The notes: generated by a model from the letters alone, not told the origin. A stretch of DNA of 64,000 nt from Sphingomicrobium aestuariivivum (GCF_024721585.1 NZ_CP102629.1:744001-808000), one strand, 5' to 3'. Shown: positions 25,110 to 35,877, counted from the stretch's first letter. Numbers and translations: made by a program.

Positions 25110-25786
25110 GCGCGGCGGCTGTCCTTGTCGTCGTCGGCGGCCTTGGCGGAGGCCAGTTCGGCGCGCAGCTTCTTGATCTCGCGCTCCATCTGGCAGAGCC
25201 GCTGCTGCATCGGGTCGGTCAGCTCCTCGCACGGTGTGCCATAGGGCATGAAGCCGCCCGCCGTCTCGGCCTTGACGGGGATGGGCCGTGCCACGGGGCC
25301 GACCATCGTCGCGCCCACCGGCACGTCCTTCGTCACCACCGCATTGGCGCCGATCCGCGCCGCCTTGCCGACCGTGATCGGCCCCAGCACCTGCGCGCCC
25401 GAGCCGATCACCACCCCGTCCTCCAGCGTCGGGTGCCGCTTGCCCGCCACCCCGTCGAAGGGGTTGGTGCCCCCCAGCGTCACGCACTGGTAGATGGTCA
25501 CGCCATCACCGATCTCGGCGGTCTCGCCGATCACGGTGAAGCCATGGTCGATGAAGAGATGCCTGCCCACCTTCGCGCCCGGGTGGATGTCGATGCCCGT
25601 CGCGAAGCGCGCGAAATGATTGATCATCCGCCCGAGGAAATAGAGCTTGCCGCCCCACAACCAGTGCGCGAGCCGATGCAGCCCGAGCGCCATCACGCCG
25701 GGGTAGAACAGCACTTCCCAGCGGCTGCGCGCTGCGGGATCGCGTTTCTTGATGCTGTCGAGATAGTCGATGAGCGAGCTGAACAG
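25106..25786 (-). CDS. cysE: Serine O-acetyltransferase (EpsC/short CysE type)
   Basis: Makes O-acetylserine for cysteine synthesis. 226 residues: N-terminal helices ([20 protein letters not shown]), a left-handed beta-helix of hexapeptide repeats with [23 protein letters not shown] and VTLGG, and a helical, charged C-terminus. I place the start at CTG 25786: GGGAG is seven bases upstream and family members begin at this point (M-FSSLIDYL). The alternative TTG at 25837 lies next to a terminator and has no ribosome site. A CTG start would be unusual. Confidence 0.85.
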   Translation of the reverse strand: MFSSLIDYLDSIKKRDPAARSRWEVLFYPGVMALGLHRLAHWLWGGKLYFLGRMINHFARFATGIDIHPGAKVGRHLFIDHGFTVIGETAEIGDGVTIYQCVTLGGTNPFDGVAGKRHPTLEDGVVIGSGAQVLGPITVGKAARIGANAVVTKDVPVGATMVGPVARPIPVKAETAGGFMPYGTPCEELTDPMQQRLCQMEREIKKLRAELASAKAADDDKDSRRA

Positions 25787-25837
25787 TGCGGGTCTCCCGG
25801 GGCCTCGTTCGCCCCAATGTAGGGCTGGCTGTGCCAA

Positions 25838-25880
25838 TAGAAAAGCCGGAGGCCCCCGAAAGGGGCCCCCGGCCTCCCCG
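25838..25880 (-). terminator. Terminator of the ahpC-ahpD region
   Basis: On the minus strand GGAGGCCGGGGGCCCC-TTTC-GGGGGCCTCCGGC forms a long stem followed by TTTTCT, 14 bases past the ahpD stop. Confidence 0.75.
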
Positions 25881-25893
25881 ATCCATGCGCGAA

Positions 25894-26415
25894 CTAGAGG
25901 GTGCCGTGCACCGTCGCGAGCGCGTTCATCACCGCCGCGATGCGCACCGCCGACTGGATGTCGACTTCCTTGACCTCATGCTTGGCGAGCACCTTCTCGT
26001 GGCTGTCGATGCACAGCCCGCAGCCGTTGATCGCGCTGACCGCGAGGCTGAACAGCTCGAACTCTTCCTTGGCCACCCCGTGCGTGCCGATCATGTTCAT
26101 CCTGAGCTTGGCGGGCATGGCGGCGTAATTCTCGTTCCCCGCGAGGTGGGTGAAACGATAATAGACATTGTTCATCGCCATCACGGCGGCAGCGCCGCGC
26201 GCGGCCTCGGCCATCTTGTCGTCGAGCCTGGGCGCGCAATCGGCTTCGGCGGCCTCGATCAGCGGTTTGTAGCCGGTGCCATGCGCGCAGGCGAGGAACA
26301 GGCCGTATTTGCGCGCATCGCTCATCCCCTGCTCGGTGAGCAGCGTCGACAGGTTGAGCTTCAGGTCCTTGGCATAGGCCGGCATCGCGGCCGAAAATTC
26401 CTTGAGAGCGGACAT
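25894..26415 (-). CDS. ahpD: Alkyl hydroperoxidase AhpD
   Basis: 173 residues of the AhpD/CMD fold. The redox pair C132-G-L-C135 with H139 (CGLCIDSHE) recycles peroxiredoxin AhpC. It lies downstream of ahpC, with a hairpin between them that may reduce read-through. ATG 26415 heads the frame. Likely under OxyR control through the ahpC promoter. Confidence 0.94.
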   Translation of the reverse strand: MSALKEFSAAMPAYAKDLKLNLSTLLTEQGMSDARKYGLFLACAHGTGYKPLIEAAEADCAPRLDDKMAEAARGAAAVMAMNNVYYRFTHLAGNENYAAMPAKLRMNMIGTHGVAKEEFELFSLAVSAINGCGLCIDSHEKVLAKHEVKEVDIQSAVRIAAVMNALATVHGTL

Positions 26416-26436
26416 GGGGGTCTCCGGCTAAGGGGC

Positions 26437-26485
26437 AAAAAAGGGCGGGAGCGCGATGTTTCAGGGGGAAACGCGCTCCCGCCCC
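26437..26485 (-). terminator. Hairpin between ahpC and ahpD
   Basis: A 13-bp stem GGGCGGGAGCGCG/CGCGCTCCCGCCC is followed on the minus strand by TTTTTT. It can terminate or attenuate transcription after ahpC, giving more peroxiredoxin than AhpD. Confidence 0.7.
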
Positions 26486-26540
26486 GGGGGCTGACGGCTA
26501 TCGGGGGGCGGACAGCCGCCAAACCTTCATGGCAGGCGCG

Positions 26541-27086
26541 TTAGGCGGCCTGCGGCTTGAGGACCTCGTCGCCCTCGGTCCAGTTGCACGGGCACAGCTC
26601 GTCGGTCTGCAGCGCGTCGAGGACACGCAGCGCCTCGGCGGGGTTGCGGCCGACATTGAGGCCGTTGATCGTCACGTGCTGGATGATGTTGTCGGGGTCG
26701 ACGATGAAAGTGGCGCGATAGGCAACGCCTTCTTCCTCGTTGAGGATGCCGAGCTCGCGGGCGAGCTTCTGGTTGGCATCGGCGATCCACGGGAAGTCGG
26801 CAGCGGCCAGCTGCTCGTCCGAACGGCGCCACGCGAAGTGGACGTGGGTGGTGTCGGTCGAGGCACCGATCAGCACCGCGTCACGGTCGGCGAAGTCTTC
26901 GGCGAGCTCGCCATAGCCGACGATCTCGGTCGGGCAGACGAAGGTGAAGTCCTTCGGCCAGAAGAACAGGACCTTCCACTTGCCATTGGTTTCGCCGAGA
27001 TCGAGCGTCTCGTCGGCGGGAAGCTGGTCGGTGCCCTGCTGGACGGGAACGGTGAGCGAGGGAAACTTGTCGCCAATGGTAAGCAT
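26541..27086 (-). CDS. ahpC: Peroxiredoxin AhpC (2-Cys)
   Basis: Reduces hydroperoxides. 181 residues with peroxidatic Cys51 in DFTFVCPTEI and C-terminal C165-P-C167 in ELCPCNWTEG, the resolving-cysteine arrangement of the AhpD-linked subgroup. ATG 27086 starts the domain. Divergent from oxyR across a 144-base regulatory gap. Confidence 0.95.
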   Translation of the reverse strand: MLTIGDKFPSLTVPVQQGTDQLPADETLDLGETNGKWKVLFFWPKDFTFVCPTEIVGYGELAEDFADRDAVLIGASTDTTHVHFAWRRSDEQLAAADFPWIADANQKLARELGILNEEEGVAYRATFIVDPDNIIQHVTINGLNVGRNPAEALRVLDALQTDELCPCNWTEGDEVLKPQAA

Positions 27087-27169
27087 GAGCGGAAAACTCC
27101 GGTTTTATGGGTTTTGAAGAAGGACGGTGCAGTGCAGCACCGCTGGGTTCGCGGCCCGATATAGGGGGG

Positions 27170-27186
27170 ATTGAACGCGCTTCAAT
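27170..27186. promoter_or_regulatory. LysR-type operator between ahpC and oxyR
   Basis: ATTGAA-CGCGC-TTCAAT is a perfect inverted repeat of the T-N11-A class bound by LysR regulators, midway between the two divergent genes. A partial third copy, ATCAAT, follows. It is the likely OxyR site controlling both genes. Confidence 0.6.
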
Positions 27187-27230
27187 CGCTTAATATCAAT
27201 GAGCGTGATCGAATCAGTCGATGAGGAAAA

Positions 27231-28148
27231 ATGGCCGTCCACCTGCCCACCATCAAGCAGCTCCAATATCTGATCGCGCTCCACGAGCATGGCCATTTCG
27301 GGCGCGCCGCCGAACATTGCTATGTCACCCAGTCGACCCTGTCGGCGGGCATTCGCGAACTCGAGACCCTGCTTGGCACGGTGCTGGTCGAGCGCACCCG
27401 CCGCGTCGTCCGCTTCACCCCGCTGGGCGAGAAGATCGCGGCGCAGGCGCGCGACGTGCTGCGCGAGACGCAGGCGCTGGCGGGCCTCGCCGCGGCCGAG
27501 GGCAAACCGCTGTCTGGCGACCTCCGGCTCGGTGTCATCCCGACCATCGCCCCCTTCCTCCTGCCGCGCGTGCTCCCGCACCTGCGCCAGCGCTATCCCG
27601 ACCTTCGCCTCTTCCTGCGCGAGGAAACCAGCCAGGCGAGCTGCGAGGCGCTGCACCGCGGCCAGCTCGACTGCGTGCTCCTCGCCCTCCCCTTCCCGTG
27701 CGGAGACGTCGACCATGTCGATCTCATCCGCGACCGCCTCTTCATCGCCTATCCCAAGGGCGAGGCGCCCGACCTCGCCTCGATTCCCCCGCGCCTGATC
27801 GAGGAAGGCCGCCTCCTCATGCTCGAGGACGGCCACTGCCTGAAGGACCATGCGCTGGCGGCCTGCAACCGGCCCGAGATCCGCGCCTCGGCGGCGATGA
27901 TGGCGACCAGCCTGCACACGCTCGTGGAACTGGTCGACAATGGCCTCGGCCTCACCTTCATCCCCGAAATGGCGCTGTCGGCGGGCATCATCGAACATAC
28001 CGGCATCGAGGCGCGCCCGCTGGAGAGCGAGAATGGCACCCGCACCATCGCGCTTGCCTGGCGCCGCAACAGCCCGCGCGAGGAGGAATTCCGCCTCCTT
28101 GGCGAGGCTTTGAGCGAGCTAGCCGGGGAGCTGGTCCAGCCCCAATAG
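27231..28148 (+). CDS. oxyR: LysR-family peroxide sensor OxyR
   Basis: 305 residues: winged HTH (QLQYLIALHEHGHFGRAAE, VTQSTLSAGIRELE) and a substrate-binding-type sensor domain. Cys203 and Cys212 in GHCLKDHALAAC have the nine-residue spacing of the redox pair of E. coli OxyR (Cys199/Cys208). ATG 27231 follows GAGGAAAA. It is divergent from ahpC-ahpD, its expected targets. Its 3' end overlaps the convergent gene by 30 bases. Confidence 0.93.
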   Translation: MAVHLPTIKQLQYLIALHEHGHFGRAAEHCYVTQSTLSAGIRELETLLGTVLVERTRRVVRFTPLGEKIAAQARDVLRETQALAGLAAAEGKPLSGDLRLGVIPTIAPFLLPRVLPHLRQRYPDLRLFLREETSQASCEALHRGQLDCVLLALPFPCGDVDHVDLIRDRLFIAYPKGEAPDLASIPPRLIEEGRLLMLEDGHCLKDHALAACNRPEIRASAAMMATSLHTLVELVDNGLGLTFIPEMALSAGIIEHTGIEARPLESENGTRTIALAWRRNSPREEEFRLLGEALSELAGELVQPQ

Positions 28149-28418
28149 CCACATGTCGAGCCGCACCGCGCGGATGGGCGCATCGGGCATCGCCTCGGCC
28201 AGCTCGCTGCGGTGGCGCATGATCCATTGCAGGCAGTCGCCGCGGCTGTCGAAGGTGGGAAAGCGCTCCCGGCTCGGGCGCATCGTGCGGCGGTCGACGA
28301 GGTAGCGCGCCTCCTTGCGGCAACCCGGCACCGCGCTCCAGTCGCGGCACGGCGCGCGCACGCAGGGCACCCAGTGCAGGTGCGCGCTATCGAGCCCTTC
28401 GATCTCGCTCCTGTGCAT
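28119..28418 (-). CDS. Small Cys-containing protein, 99 aa
   Basis: ATG 28418 has GGAGAGGGG directly upstream. The protein contains four Cys (CVRAPC, PGCRKE, GDCLQW), several Trp and a basic middle (RYLVDRRTMRPSRERF); no signal peptide. I do not recognise the family. The 3' end overlaps oxyR by 30 bases in the opposite orientation. Confidence 0.6.
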   Translation of the reverse strand: MHRSEIEGLDSAHLHWVPCVRAPCRDWSAVPGCRKEARYLVDRRTMRPSRERFPTFDSRGDCLQWIMRHRSELAEAMPDAPIRAVRLDMWLLGLDQLPG

Positions 28419-28508
28419 CCCCTCTCCTCTCCCGATCAGGCGATGATCGGGTCAGGAAGGCGGATTTTTCGGCAAAAGTCAAAAGCGCCTGTGAAACGAG
28501 CCCCGGGC

Positions 28509-29081
28509 TCAGTCCATGTGGCGAAGGCCGACGCGCAGATAATCATAGCCGGTGATCATGGTCAGCACGGCCGCGCCCCACAGGCTGGCGATGCCGACCT
28601 GGTGGATCCACAGCTCGCCCGGGATCGCCCCGCCGAGGATGAGCGCGCCGAGCGCCATCATCTGCAAGGTGGTCTTCCACTTGGCGAGTCGGCTCACCGG
28701 CACCGAGACATTGAGCGGCCCGAGGAATTCGCGCAGCCCCGAGACGATGATCTCGCGCAGCAGGATGACCAGCGCGGGAATGATGGTGAGCCCCGCGATG
28801 ACCGGCTCGGGCTCGCCTGCGACGCGGCGCGTGGCGACCAGCATGATGATGACCGCCGCCACCATGATCTTGTCGGCGATGGGATCGAGGAACTGCCCCA
28901 GCCGGCTGATCTGCCCCTGCGCCCGCGCGAGATAGCCGTCGATATAATCGGTCACCCCCACCACGCAGTAGAGGACGAAGGTGATCGCATAGTCGAGCGG
29001 GCTCGGCGACCAGAGGAGCCACACGAGGATCGGCACCGCGAAGATGCGCGACAGGGTGAGAAGGTTCGGAAGGGTCAGCAT
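28509..29081 (-). CDS. pgsA: CDP-diacylglycerol-glycerol-3-phosphate 3-phosphatidyltransferase
   Basis: First committed step of phosphatidylglycerol synthesis at the inner membrane. 190 residues with about five membrane helices and the CDP-alcohol phosphotransferase motif D48-G-x2-A-R-x8-G62-x3-D66-x3-D70 (DGYLARAQ...GQFLDPIAD). ATG 29081 (MLTLPNLLTLSRI) is the usual family start; an in-frame upstream start would add eleven residues. Confidence 0.93.
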   Translation of the reverse strand: MLTLPNLLTLSRIFAVPILVWLLWSPSPLDYAITFVLYCVVGVTDYIDGYLARAQGQISRLGQFLDPIADKIMVAAVIIMLVATRRVAGEPEPVIAGLTIIPALVILLREIIVSGLREFLGPLNVSVPVSRLAKWKTTLQMMALGALILGGAIPGELWIHQVGIASLWGAAVLTMITGYDYLRVGLRHMD

Positions 29082-29195
29082 CGTTTCGGGGCCGACCTTA
29101 GGCACAAGCGCCACCCTGCGGCAATTTCTTTTTGTTTGCGCTTATTCGTGGCTATGCATGGGAACAGTCGCGGATCAGGGGGAAAGCGTCACGTC

Positions 29196-30509
29196 ATGAA
29201 AACCAGCCTCGCCCTGCTCGGGCGCCGCCGCTTCGCGCCGCTCTTCGCGGTCCAGTTCCTTGGCGCCCTCAACGACAACCTGTTCCGCACCGCGATGGTG
29301 CTCCTCGTCATCTTCGGCATCTATGACGACCCCGATACCGAGGCGAGCCTGTCAGCGCTGGCGGGCGGCCTGTTCATCCTGCCCTTCATGCTCTTCTCGG
29401 CGGTCGCGGGCAGCCTTGCCGATGCGCATGACAAGGCCAAGGTCATCCGCCACATCAAGAGCGCCGAGCTCGTCATCATGTTGTGCGGCGCCGCCGGGCT
29501 CCTCCTCCAGAACGTGCCGCTCCTCCTCGGCACGCTGGCGGCGACGGGGCTCCAGTCGGCCTTCTTCGGCCCGATCAAATATGCGCTGCTGCCCCAGCAT
29601 CTGGCGAAGGACGAGGTGCTCGGCGGCACCGCGCTCGTGCAGGCCGGCACCTATGTCGCCATCCTCGGCGGCACGCTGCTCGGCGGCGCGCTCCTGTTCC
29701 GCGACCTCGTCGGCGGGGTCGATGCGAGCTGGGCCGCGCTCGGCGTCTTCATCGTCGCGCTGCTCGGCCGCTATGCCGCCTCCTTCGTGCCCCCCGCCCC
29801 GCCCGCCAAGGGCGCGCGCGGGTCGCATGTCGACTGGAACCTGTGGCGCTCGGCGCGCTCCATCGTGCGCGCGGTGATGGGCCGCCGCGAGGCCCGCCGC
29901 GCCATCTGGGCGATCAGCCTGTTCTGGGCGCTGGGCGCGGTGCTGCTCGCGCAATTCCCGCCGCTGGTGAAGAATGCGCTGGGCGGCAACGAGACCGTGG
30001 CCACCGCCTTTCTCGCCATCTTCTCGATCGGGGTGGCGCTCGGCAGCGTGGCGGCCAACCGCCTCCTCAAGGGAAAAGTCTCGGCGCGGCTCGCCCCGTG
30101 GGCGGGGCTGGGCATGGCGCTATTCGTGCTCGATCTCTTTCGCCGCCTCCAGGGCTGGGACGCGGGCGATGGCCTCATCGGCATCATCCCCTTCCTCGAA
30201 CGGCCCGGCGGACAGGGCATCGCGCTCGATCTGTTCGGTACCGCGCTGATGGGCGGCGCCTATGTCGTGCCGCTCTACGCCTGCCTCACCACCCGCATCG
30301 ATCCCGCCCTCACCGCCCGCGCGGTGGCGGTCAACAATATCGTCAACGCGGGGCTGATGGTGGTCGGCTCGCTGATGCTGACAGGCGCGATCCAGGCCGG
30401 CATCTCGATCACCGACAGCCTGCTCGGCGTCGTCGCGGTGGCGCTGCTCGCAGGCCTCCTCGGCGCGCGGGTCGAGCGCGGCAGCGACAGCAAGGAACTC
30501 GTCGCCTAG
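29196..30509 (+). CDS. MFS transporter, LplT-like
   Basis: 437 residues with about twelve membrane helices. FAVQFLGALNDNLFRTAMVLL near the start and SAFFGPIKYALLPQHL are typical of the LplT family, which flips lysophospholipids to the cytoplasmic side for reacylation. No acyltransferase domain is fused or adjacent. ATG 29196 is used. The stop is interlocked with a 57-aa convergent gene in CTAG. Confidence 0.8.
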   Translation: MKTSLALLGRRRFAPLFAVQFLGALNDNLFRTAMVLLVIFGIYDDPDTEASLSALAGGLFILPFMLFSAVAGSLADAHDKAKVIRHIKSAELVIMLCGAAGLLLQNVPLLLGTLAATGLQSAFFGPIKYALLPQHLAKDEVLGGTALVQAGTYVAILGGTLLGGALLFRDLVGGVDASWAALGVFIVALLGRYAASFVPPAPPAKGARGSHVDWNLWRSARSIVRAVMGRREARRAIWAISLFWALGAVLLAQFPPLVKNALGGNETVATAFLAIFSIGVALGSVAANRLLKGKVSARLAPWAGLGMALFVLDLFRRLQGWDAGDGLIGIIPFLERPGGQGIALDLFGTALMGGAYVVPLYACLTTRIDPALTARAVAVNNIVNAGLMVVGSLMLTGAIQAGISITDSLLGVVAVALLAGLLGARVERGSDSKELVA

Positions 30510-30679
30510 GCGATGAAGAGGGTGGTGAAGAGAAAGCCCGCCGCGAAGGTCGTGCCGAACAGGCGGATATCCTCGGCGCGGGCCAATTCCTGCTCGAGCA
30601 GCTTCTCGAAGGTCACGCGATAAGCCATCCGCAGGCTGCGGAGAAAATCATCGAAGGCAAGGCGCGTTGTCGACTCCAT
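30506..30679 (-). CDS. Small membrane-associated protein, 57 aa
   Basis: It reads from ATG 30679 to a TAG at 30506-30508. A charged amphipathic helix (YRVTFEKLLEQELARAED) is followed by one hydrophobic segment (FGTTFAAGFLFTTLFIA) at the very C-terminus, a tail-anchored layout. Codon use has the normal GC-rich third positions. No family recognised. It shares a CTAG with the MFS gene stop. Confidence 0.6.
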   Translation of the reverse strand: MESTTRLAFDDFLRSLRMAYRVTFEKLLEQELARAEDIRLFGTTFAAGFLFTTLFIA

Positions 30680-30755
30680 ATCGAGAGTCCTAACGCGCGA
30701 TTTACCTTTTGGGCAAACTGTCCGCTAACTTTTGTCCCAAGGCAGGACGGTTCCC

Positions 30756-32366
30756 TCAGGAAGCGCGCTGTTCGCCCGGCACCTCGTCCACCCCGTCATC
30801 GCCGTGACGCAAGAGCTGCTCGGCCTGGTCGGCGGTCATCGGCTTGCCGAAATACCAGCCCTGCCCCTTCTGGCAGCCGATCTGCATGACCAGCGCATGG
30901 GTGCGGGCGGTCTCGACCCCCTCCACCGTGACGGGAATGTCGAGCGCCTGCGCCAGCGTCGTCACCGCGCGCACGATCGCGCGGCTTTCTCGATCCTCGG
31001 CGAGGCTCGAGACGAAGCTGCGGTCGATCTTGATCATGTCGAAGGGCAGCGCGCGCAGGTGCGACAGGCTCGAAAAACCCGTGCCGAAATCGTCCAATGC
31101 GATGCGGATGCCCTGGTTCTTGAGGCTGGCGATGACCGTGCGCGCCACCTCGAGATCGGAGAAGAGCGAGCTTTCGGTGATCTCGACCACCAGCCGCTCG
31201 GGCGGGAAGCCGGTCTCGGTAAGCAGCTTCACGAGCTTCTGTGCAAGCCAGCTGTCGCTAAGCTGCGAGGGTGCGATGTTGATCGACAGGTCGATGTCGT
31301 CGGGCCATTCGGCCGCGCGTTTCATCGCGCCCTTGAAGACATGCTCGGTGAGCGGCCCGATGAGATTATGCTCCTCGGCCACGGGGATAAAGCGGTCGGG
31401 GCCGATCATGCCCGCCAGCGGATGGTCCCAGCGTGACAGCACCTCGAACCCCGTGACGCGGCCGGTGGCAAGGTCCACCTGCGGTTCGAAATGGGCGAGG
31501 AACTGGCCTGCCTCCACACCGGCACGGATGCCCTGCTCGAGTTCCGAATGGGCGATGAGCTCGCGTTCCATGCCATCGTCGAACCAGACGGGGCGCGCCA
31601 GCCTGCCCGCCTTGCCCGCGGCCAGCGCGATATCGGCGCGTCGCAGGAGCGCGCGGGCGGACAGGTCGCCGCGCGGCGCGGTGGCGATGCCGACATGGGC
31701 GCCGACCTGGATCATCTTGCCGTCGATATCGAACGGCTTGGTCGCGGTGTCGAGCATTGCCTGCGCGAGCGTCTCGGTCGCGGCCTTGTCGACATCGGCA
31801 GCGCACGACGGAACGATCAGCGCGAACTCGTCCCCCGCCACGCGCGCGGGCACGACCGCCCCGGTGGCGAGCTCGGCAATCTCGGCGGCGATGCGGCGCA
31901 AGAGCTCGTCACCAAGGTCGAAGCCGTGGCGCTCGTTGATCGACTTGAAGCGGTTGAGCTGGAGCGAGATGACCGCGACATGGCCCTGGGCGTCCTCGGC
32001 GTTGACCCGCTGGCCCGCTTCGGAAAAGCCCTTGCGGTTCGCCAGCCCCGTCATGCCGTCGATCGATGCTCGCTCGCGGGCGCGGCGTTCGCTATCCTCG
32101 CGCCGCTGCATCTCGTGCTGCACGTCGACATAATAGCGCCAGCCGAACAGGATCAGCGCGACGTTGAGGACCAGCGTAACGGTCGAGACCCGGAGGTCGG
32201 CGGTGACCCCCTGCAGCCCCTCGCTCAGGCGGAAGAAGAAGCTCGCGCCATTGACGATGAACAACGCGATGGCACCGACGAGGATGGCCAGCGTGACCCA
32301 CTCGCGGCGCCAGCGCAACGCGTGAACCAACCGCTTCAGCGGACCGAGGTCATGCCACCCACTCAT
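30756..32366 (-). CDS. Cyclic-di-GMP GGDEF-EAL protein with degenerate GGDEF
   Basis: 536 residues: two membrane helices (~20-40 and ~65-82), a GGDEF domain and an EAL domain. The GGDEF signature reads AGDEF (177-181). In the EAL half FEVLSRW (EVL), NIAPSQL, EITES, DDFGTGFSSL, KIDRSFV and VEGVET keep the metal- and substrate-binding residues, so it is probably a phosphodiesterase whose GGDEF domain may only bind GTP. Start ATG 32366. Confidence 0.9.
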   Translation of the reverse strand: MSGWHDLGPLKRLVHALRWRREWVTLAILVGAIALFIVNGASFFFRLSEGLQGVTADLRVSTVTLVLNVALILFGWRYYVDVQHEMQRREDSERRARERASIDGMTGLANRKGFSEAGQRVNAEDAQGHVAVISLQLNRFKSINERHGFDLGDELLRRIAAEIAELATGAVVPARVAGDEFALIVPSCAADVDKAATETLAQAMLDTATKPFDIDGKMIQVGAHVGIATAPRGDLSARALLRRADIALAAGKAGRLARPVWFDDGMERELIAHSELEQGIRAGVEAGQFLAHFEPQVDLATGRVTGFEVLSRWDHPLAGMIGPDRFIPVAEEHNLIGPLTEHVFKGAMKRAAEWPDDIDLSINIAPSQLSDSWLAQKLVKLLTETGFPPERLVVEITESSLFSDLEVARTVIASLKNQGIRIALDDFGTGFSSLSHLRALPFDMIKIDRSFVSSLAEDRESRAIVRAVTTLAQALDIPVTVEGVETARTHALVMQIGCQKGQGWYFGKPMTADQAEQLLRHGDDGVDEVPGEQRAS

Positions 32367-32442
32367 GCCAGCCTGATTGGGGCACGAGTGGTTAAAATTT
32401 CGCTCAACTCTCGAACGGAGTTTAGCGGCAGCAAGAAGAAGG

Positions 32443-32528
32443 TGGTGCGGACGGCGGGACTTGAACCCGCACTCCCGTTGGGGAAGCCGATTTTAAGTCG
32501 GATGCGTCTACCATTCCGCCACGTCCGC
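32443..32528 (-). tRNA. tRNA-Leu (TAA anticodon)
   Basis: Minus-strand cloverleaf with a 7-bp acceptor stem GCGGACG/CGTCCGC, long variable arm typical of class II tRNAs, anticodon loop ACTTAAAAT with TAA, T-loop GGTTCAAGTC, and an encoded CCA end. 86 nt. Confidence 0.95.
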
Positions 32529-32628
32529 ACGCTGAAACGCCTAGCGGCAATTGCGCCCATGTCCAAGGCGCCCGACCCTTTCGGTCGCTGGCGAGGCGAA
32601 AATCGGGAAAGCGGGCGACCCGGCGCGC

Positions 32629-32652
32629 AGCATAGCCTTGGCTATGTGAGCA
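32629..32652. other. Short perfect hairpin in the ihfB-tRNA-Leu gap
   Basis: CATAGCC and GGCTATG pair across a two-base turn within the 170-base gap between ihfB and tRNA-Leu. There is no T-tract, so it is not a typical terminator. The rest of the gap holds no gene. Confidence 0.3.
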
Positions 32653-32699
32653 CCGGAAGTGACCGCTTTCGTGATTTGCAGCCCGCCAGGGGCCGAAAG

Positions 32700-33002
32700 C
32701 TAGTCGTTGTCGGCGCTGTGGGCGTTGAGGTTCAGCCGCTCGCGCATTTCCTTGCCCGGCTTGAAGTAGGGCACGCGCTTGGCCGCCACGTCGACCGGCT
32801 CGCCGGTGCGCGGGTTGCGCCCCGTGCGCGCATCGCGCTGGCGCGTCGAGAAGGCGCCGAAACCGCGCAGCTCGACACGGCCCCCGTCGGCAAGCTGCTC
32901 GATGATGCTGTCGAACAGGTTGGCGACGACGCTTTCCACCTCGCGCTGCGTCAAATCCGGAAAATCCTGGCAAAGCTTCTGCACCAGTTCGGAACGGATC
33001 AT
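32700..33002 (-). CDS. ihfB: Integration host factor beta subunit
   Basis: 100 residues of the HU/IHF family, DNA-bending nucleoid protein acting as a heterodimer with Ihf[14 protein letters not shown] at the start and [24 protein letters not shown] at the DNA-binding arm identify IHF beta. ATG 33002 is chosen with AGAGGG upstream; the frame could start at 33026. It follows rpsA, the usual alphaproteobacterial order, but a strong terminator lies between them. Confidence 0.93.
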   Translation of the reverse strand: MIRSELVQKLCQDFPDLTQREVESVVANLFDSIIEQLADGGRVELRGFGAFSTRQRDARTGRNPRTGEPVDVAAKRVPYFKPGKEMRERLNLNAHSADND

Positions 33003-33071
33003 GCGGCCCTCTTCCCCCATATTCACTCAAACATCCCGCCCCCCGGCAGGCTCTCGGTGACAAGGAGTGGG

Positions 33072-33112
33072 AAAAAAAACGGGGCGGTGCAAGCCCTTGC
33101 TCGCACCGCCCC
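33072..33112 (-). terminator. Strong terminator downstream of rpsA
   Basis: GGGGCGGTGC/GCACCGCCCC stem followed by eight Ts on the minus strand; the plus strand also carries a T-run beyond the stem. Confidence 0.85.
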
Positions 33113-33143
33113 GAATTTTTTGTCCCGTGAAGGGAAAGGCGAC

Positions 33144-34844
<1,701 letters not shown>

Positions 34845-35099
34845 AAAGTTCACTTCTTTCGTCTCTGGGTTTGCCGCCGGACCTTCCACCACGGAAGACC
34901 TTCTCCTTGCGGACTTGGACAAACCTGATCCAATCCCGCCCCGCGACCATCGCGAAGCGACATCCACCAGGCCGGCAGGACACGGGGGCTGCGACAGCAT
35001 CGTCATGAAGCGAAACGACCGACAAAATCGCCAGTAAGTTCCGTCACTTGAAGCTGGAGACGGGCACCCCGCGAACCGGTCGGCTCGCTGGACGGGCGC

Positions 35100-35128
35100 G
35101 CTGTAGCGGCAAAGCGCTATTTTTTCAA
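35100..35128 (-). promoter_or_regulatory. Candidate rpsA promoter
   Basis: On the minus strand TTGAAA (35128-35123) and TACAGC (35105-35100) are separated by 17 bases, immediately after the cmk stop codon. This would give rpsA a leader of about 250 bases, room for autoregulation by S1. Confidence 0.4.
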
Positions 35129-35130
35129 GG

Positions 35131-35772
35131 CTATCCTCGCGCCGCCTCGACGGCCTCGAGCGCCTTTGCGATGGCTTCCTCGACGCCCATCGCGCTGGTG
35201 TCGAGCAGCACCGCGTCGGCGGCCTGCGCCAGCGGCGCGCTGTCGCGCCCCGCATCGCGCTCGTCGCGGGCACGGATGTCGGCGAGGACGTCTTCGAGAT
35301 GCACGGGGATGCCCCGCCCCTCGATCTCCTTGAAGCGGCGCTGGGCGCGCACCTCTGGGCTCGCGGTCACGAACAGCTTGGCGGTGGCATCCGGCGCGAT
35401 CACCGTGCCGATGTCGCGCCCGTCGAGCACCGCGCCGCCATCCTGACCGGCAAAGTCCTGCTGGCGCTTGAACAGCGCCTCGCGCACTTCGGGATAGGCC
35501 GAGACGCGGCTGGCGATCTCCCCGATCGTCTCCGAGCGCAATTCCTCGTCGCCGAGGTCGACCTGCTCCAATGCCTCGACCGCGCGGCGCGCCTCGAAGA
35601 CATTGCCCGGATCGCCGCCGAAGCGGAACAGCGACAGCGCCACCCCGCGATAGAGCATGCCGGTGTCGAGGTGCGGCAGGTCGTAGTGGCGGGCGAGCGC
35701 GCGGGCGATCGTTCCCTTGCCGCTGGCGGCGGGACCGTCGACGGCGATGACGAGGCGCGAGGGCTTTTCCAT
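35131..35772 (-). CDS. cmk: Cytidylate kinase
   Basis: Phosphorylates CMP and dCMP. 213 residues with P-loop DGPAASGKGT near the N-terminus, TGMLYRG, and DGRDIGTVI followed by RAQRRF in the lid. ATG 35772. In most alphaproteobacteria aroA precedes cmk; here the upstream neighbour is the divergent TIGR02300 gene 105 bases away. Confidence 0.96.
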   Translation of the reverse strand: MEKPSRLVIAVDGPAASGKGTIARALARHYDLPHLDTGMLYRGVALSLFRFGGDPGNVFEARRAVEALEQVDLGDEELRSETIGEIASRVSAYPEVREALFKRQQDFAGQDGGAVLDGRDIGTVIAPDATAKLFVTASPEVRAQRRFKEIEGRGIPVHLEDVLADIRARDERDAGRDSAPLAQAADAVLLDTSAMGVEEAIAKALEAVEAARG

Positions 35773-35877
35773 GATGACAGGGCTTTGACAGCGCTAGCGG
35801 GCTATGGCAAGGCGCCGCCCGATGAACATCATGGCCGGCAGTCTGTATCCGGCCTCGCACACATAAGAGGAAGACAG

